64,000 nt of DNA from Pantoea endophytica (GTDB taxonomy: Bacteria; Pseudomonadota; Gammaproteobacteria; Enterobacterales; Enterobacteriaceae): the NCBI RefSeq assembly GCF_002858935.1, contig NZ_PJRT01000033.1, positions 641,960 to 705,959 of the forward strand, given 5' to 3'. The notes beneath the pieces were generated by a model. The model made no database searches. It was not told the DNA's origin and saw nothing but the letters and a program-made list of their open reading frames with translations. The translations under genes were made by a program, and so were the position numbers. How positions within the stretch are numbered: the first letter of the stretch is position 1; the number at the start of each line of letters is the position of its first letter. Below are positions 61,974-64,000 of this stretch, piece after piece.

Positions 61974-63635
61974 TTAAAACGTCTCCCAGTTACCGTCACT
62001 CACCGGCGCGGCAGCCGCTTTACGCGGTGCGCTGGCGATCTGGCGCACCGTGCTCGCCTTCGGTTGCGCCTGTGCGGCGCGCGGAATGCGGAACACCGAT
62101 ACCGACTGGCTCAGGCGGCTCGCCTGCTCTTCCAGTGATGCGGCGGCGGCGGCGGACTCTTCCACCAGCGAGGCGTTCTGCTGGGTGACGCGGTCCATCT
62201 CGGTCACCGCTTGTCCCACCTGATCGATACCACGGCTCTGCTCATCCGATGCCGAGGCGATTTCGCCCATAATATCGGTGACGCGCGTAACGGCGCCGAC
62301 GATATCGTTCATGGTTTCTCCGGCGGTGCCGACCAGCTGCGAGCCGTTGTTGACGCGGTTCACCGAGTCTTCGATCAAGCCTTTAATCTCTTTCGCCGCC
62401 TGCGCACTGCGCTGCGCCAGGTTACGCACTTCACCGGCCACCACAGCAAATCCACGGCCCTGTTCACCGGCACGCGCCGCTTCTACCGCCGCGTTCAGCG
62501 CCAGGATATTGGTCTGGAAGGCGATGCCATCGATCACGCTGATAATGTCGGCGATCTTCTTCGAGCTGCCGGCGATATCCTGCATGGTACGCACCACGCC
62601 ATCGACCACCTCGCCACCTTTGCGTGCGGTATCGGACGCGCTGAGTGCCAGCTGCGACGCCTGACGCGCATTCTCGGCATTCTGTTTCACCGTCGCGGTG
62701 AGCTGCTCCATGCTGGCCGCCGTCTGCTCCAGCGAGGCGGCCTGCTCTTCGGTACGCGCCGACAGATCGTTATTCCCGGCGGCGATTTCGCTGGCGCCGG
62801 TGAAAATCGCATCGGAACCGTCACGTACATTGCCCACGGTGCTGACCAGCGACTGCTGCATTTCATGCAGGCTTCCCGCCAGCTGGCTCATTTCGTTGCG
62901 CCCTTCCACCACGATATTTTGCGTGAGATCGCCCGCAGCAATATGGCGAATATGCGCCAGCAGCTGATGCAGCGGCTGAATCAGCACGCTACGCAGGCCG
63001 AACCAGCAGCCAATGATCACCGCAATCACCACCAGCGCCACCGACGCCAGCAGCCACATCATGGTGTGGAAGGCGCGCTGATTCTGCGCCACGCCTTCTG
63101 TCGCCAATATGCTTTGCTCCGTCCGCCACTCTTCGTAAGTGGCTTTCATCGCGACCTGTTTAGCTTCGATGTTCTGCGCAAACATGCCTTGCAGATCGTT
63201 GGCTTTCAGGCGATCCAGCATCGCTTTCAACCCGTCGTTGAAAGCGGCGTAGTTCGCTTCCAGCTTATCGCGCAACGCGTCTGGCAAGCCCGGCGTGGCT
63301 GGCAAGTCGTAGTAGCGTTGATAGTGGCCGGCAGCCACATTGAGTTGTTTTTCCGTCTGGGCGATTAAGGCACTCAGCTGACCGCCATTCGACTGCGCGG
63401 CCATGGTGCCCTGCATACGCAACATGGCGCGGTTGAGTACGGTGCGGGTTTGGTTCAGTTCAATCCAGGCGTCTGACATCGCGCCAACGTTGTTGGAGGA
63501 GATCTGCGCTACCGCAAACGCCTCTTTATCTTTTTGTAAGGCGGACCAGAACAGGCCACCCGACAGTAATTGTAAAGCGCCAAACACCAGCAATACGGCG
63601 ATTAAACTGGTCACTACATTGATTCGTTTTAACAT
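61974..63635 (-). CDS. methyl-accepting chemotaxis protein, Tar/Tsr type (MCP-2)
   Basis: A second 553-aa chemoreceptor with the same architecture as MCP-1: membrane helices near residues 8-30 and 190-210, a four-helix periplasmic domain with NQTRTVLNRAM, HAMP, and a signalling domain almost identical to MCP-1. The tail SDGNWETF allows CheR/CheB docking. The periplasmic domains differ, implying different ligands. ATG at 63635 follows CTGGAG. Confidence 0.94.
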   Translation of the reverse strand: MLKRINVVTSLIAVLLVFGALQLLSGGLFWSALQKDKEAFAVAQISSNNVGAMSDAWIELNQTRTVLNRAMLRMQGTMAAQSNGGQLSALIAQTEKQLNVAAGHYQRYYDLPATPGLPDALRDKLEANYAAFNDGLKAMLDRLKANDLQGMFAQNIEAKQVAMKATYEEWRTEQSILATEGVAQNQRAFHTMMWLLASVALVVIAVIIGCWFGLRSVLIQPLHQLLAHIRHIAAGDLTQNIVVEGRNEMSQLAGSLHEMQQSLVSTVGNVRDGSDAIFTGASEIAAGNNDLSARTEEQAASLEQTAASMEQLTATVKQNAENARQASQLALSASDTARKGGEVVDGVVRTMQDIAGSSKKIADIISVIDGIAFQTNILALNAAVEAARAGEQGRGFAVVAGEVRNLAQRSAQAAKEIKGLIEDSVNRVNNGSQLVGTAGETMNDIVGAVTRVTDIMGEIASASDEQSRGIDQVGQAVTEMDRVTQQNASLVEESAAAAASLEEQASRLSQSVSVFRIPRAAQAQPKASTVRQIASAPRKAAAAPVSDGNWETF

Positions 63636-63668
63636 GGGATCTCCAGGGATGCGTTTCGGCTCCCCCAG

Positions 63669-63695
63669 TTATCGACCGGCAATCTGAATTTTTCA
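63669..63695 (-). promoter_or_regulatory. sigma-28-like promoter of MCP-2
   Basis: TGAAAAAT-N11-GTCGATAA on the minus strand: 7 of 8 bases at -10, 4 of 8 at -35, correct spacing. It lies about 34 bp upstream of the MCP-2 start, the same layout as for MCP-1. Confidence 0.65.
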
Positions 63696-63773
63696 GGGTG
63701 CTTGAGCTACTTTACGAATTAAAACTCTGCGTTTACGCATGATTGCAGTGTTTTATAACTAAAGAAATTAACA

Positions 63774-63817
63774 GTAAAAAAAATGCGCCTTTATCGGGTG
63801 AGCGATAAAGGCGCATT
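63774..63817 (-). terminator. strong terminator upstream of MCP-2
   Basis: AATGCGCCTTTATC-N8-GATAAAGGCGCATT, a perfect 14-bp stem followed on the minus strand by eight Ts. It ends a transcript arriving from the right, which insulates MCP-2 from whatever lies beyond. Confidence 0.9.
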
Positions 63818-63833
63818 GGGTGGTGCGGGTTGT

Positions 63834-63856
63834 CCCTCACCCTAACCCTCTCCCAC
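63834..63856. repeat. truncated copy 4 of the ~100-bp repeat
   Basis: CCCTCACCCTAACCCTCTCC plus CAC matches the left end of the other copies, then breaks off exactly where the insertion sequence begins. Confidence 0.8.
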
Positions 63857-64000
63857 TGTACAGTCCGGGGACATGGTAAACAGGTGTTCGGGGACATGGT
63901 GAACACTTTTTAACATCCTTTACCCATGGTGATCGACTTTTTCTTCAGGTCGATCACCCCCACTTTTGTGCTGTACCACCATACCTCGTAGCACCCGTCT
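63857..64000 (-). mobile_element. IS481-type insertion sequence, one end (continues beyond the window)
   Basis: The boundary at 63857 starts with TGTACAG. Two direct copies of GGGGACATGGT(A/G)AACA follow (63867-63882 and 63890-63905), a terminal pattern typical of IS481 elements. The transposase 3' end follows. The junction with the interrupted repeat marks the end precisely. Confidence 0.75.
63910..64000 (-). CDS. IS481-family transposase, C-terminal fragment (cut by window end)
   Basis: The last 29 codons read DGCYEVWWYSTKVGVIDL then KKKSITMGKGC and stop, resembling the C-terminal YEVW...IDL segment of IS481-type DDE transposases. The stop lies 53 bp inside the element end. The catalytic domain is outside the window, so activity cannot be judged. 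Confidence 0.7.
   Translation of the reverse strand, partial: DGCYEVWWYSTKVGVIDLKKKSITMGKGC

Noticed and set aside
62211..63368. Open frame of 385 codons on the plus strand opposite MCP-2
   Set aside because: It is the antisense shadow of a GC-rich, codon-biased gene; composition is His/Arg/Leu-rich with no family resemblance, and MCP-2 is certain.
1..64000. tRNA, rRNA, CRISPR arrays or a prophage
   Set aside because: No cloverleaf-like gene, rRNA segment, regularly spaced direct-repeat array or phage gene set was seen on either strand.

Overview
The window is chromosomal DNA of an enterobacterium, most likely of the Pantoea/Erwinia group. Gene order over most of it follows the Escherichia coli suf-ydiJ-ydiK-rprA / ppsA-ppsR-aroH-selO-ydiV-nlpC-btuDEC / ihfA-pheTS-rplT-rpmI-infC-thrS / ydiY-yniABC / ydjM-ydjN-osmE-nadE-cho-spy-astEBDAC map. 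E. coli genes such as menI, ydiH and hemP are missing, and several accessory blocks are spliced in. Genus is inferred from synteny and protein similarity recalled from memory; no search was run.

Layout. 1-2466 (minus): distal part of the Suf Fe-S assembly operon (sufC cut by the window edge, sufB, sufA). 2467-3260: a control region with a strong Fur box in front of an uncharacterised 134-aa protein. 3291-7662: ydiJ and ydiK. 7956-8110: the small RNA RprA with an RcsB box. 8213-13118: ppsA and its regulator ppsR (divergent), then aroH. 13126-19018 (minus): selO, ydiV, nlpC, vitamin B12 import genes btuD/btuC with btuE, and a small DUF2502 secreted protein. 19209-26524 (minus): the translation block ihfA-pheT-pheS-pheM-rplT-rpmI-infC-thrS, with an ERIC element between rpmI and rplT. 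26771-30489: ydiY, an orphan GhoS-like protein, yniA, yniB, hxpB. 30544-32258: KdgR-controlled kduI-kduD. 32359-38846: SOS gene ydjM, cystine carrier tcyP, a small Gly/Pro-rich secreted protein, osmE, a Bcr/CflA exporter, nadE and SOS gene cho. 38926-45888 (minus): spy and the arginine succinyltransferase operon astCADBE behind a sigma-54 promoter. 46400-49367: a possible 20-aa protein, a general porin and the ychO inverse-autotransporter barrel.

49767-56839 is the main accessory locus: a ribose-type ABC importer (binding protein, two-domain ATPase, permease) with a DUF2291 lipoprotein and two short-chain dehydrogenases in one operon, divergent from a DeoR-family regulator. The divergent region holds two near-identical inverted 18-bp sites. 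No sugar kinase is present, so the substrate is probably a polyol or sugar oxidised before phosphorylation.

56967-63635 (minus) is a chemotaxis block: two chemoreceptors ending in NWETF, then cheR, cheB, cheY and cheZ. Each receptor has its own sigma-28-type promoter. The right edge carries the end of an IS481-type insertion sequence sitting inside a dispersed ~100-bp palindromic repeat, which occurs in three further copies in the window. Smaller dispersed elements include a GGTCGCC-N6-GGCGACC palindrome (four copies). No rRNA, tRNA or CRISPR array was seen.
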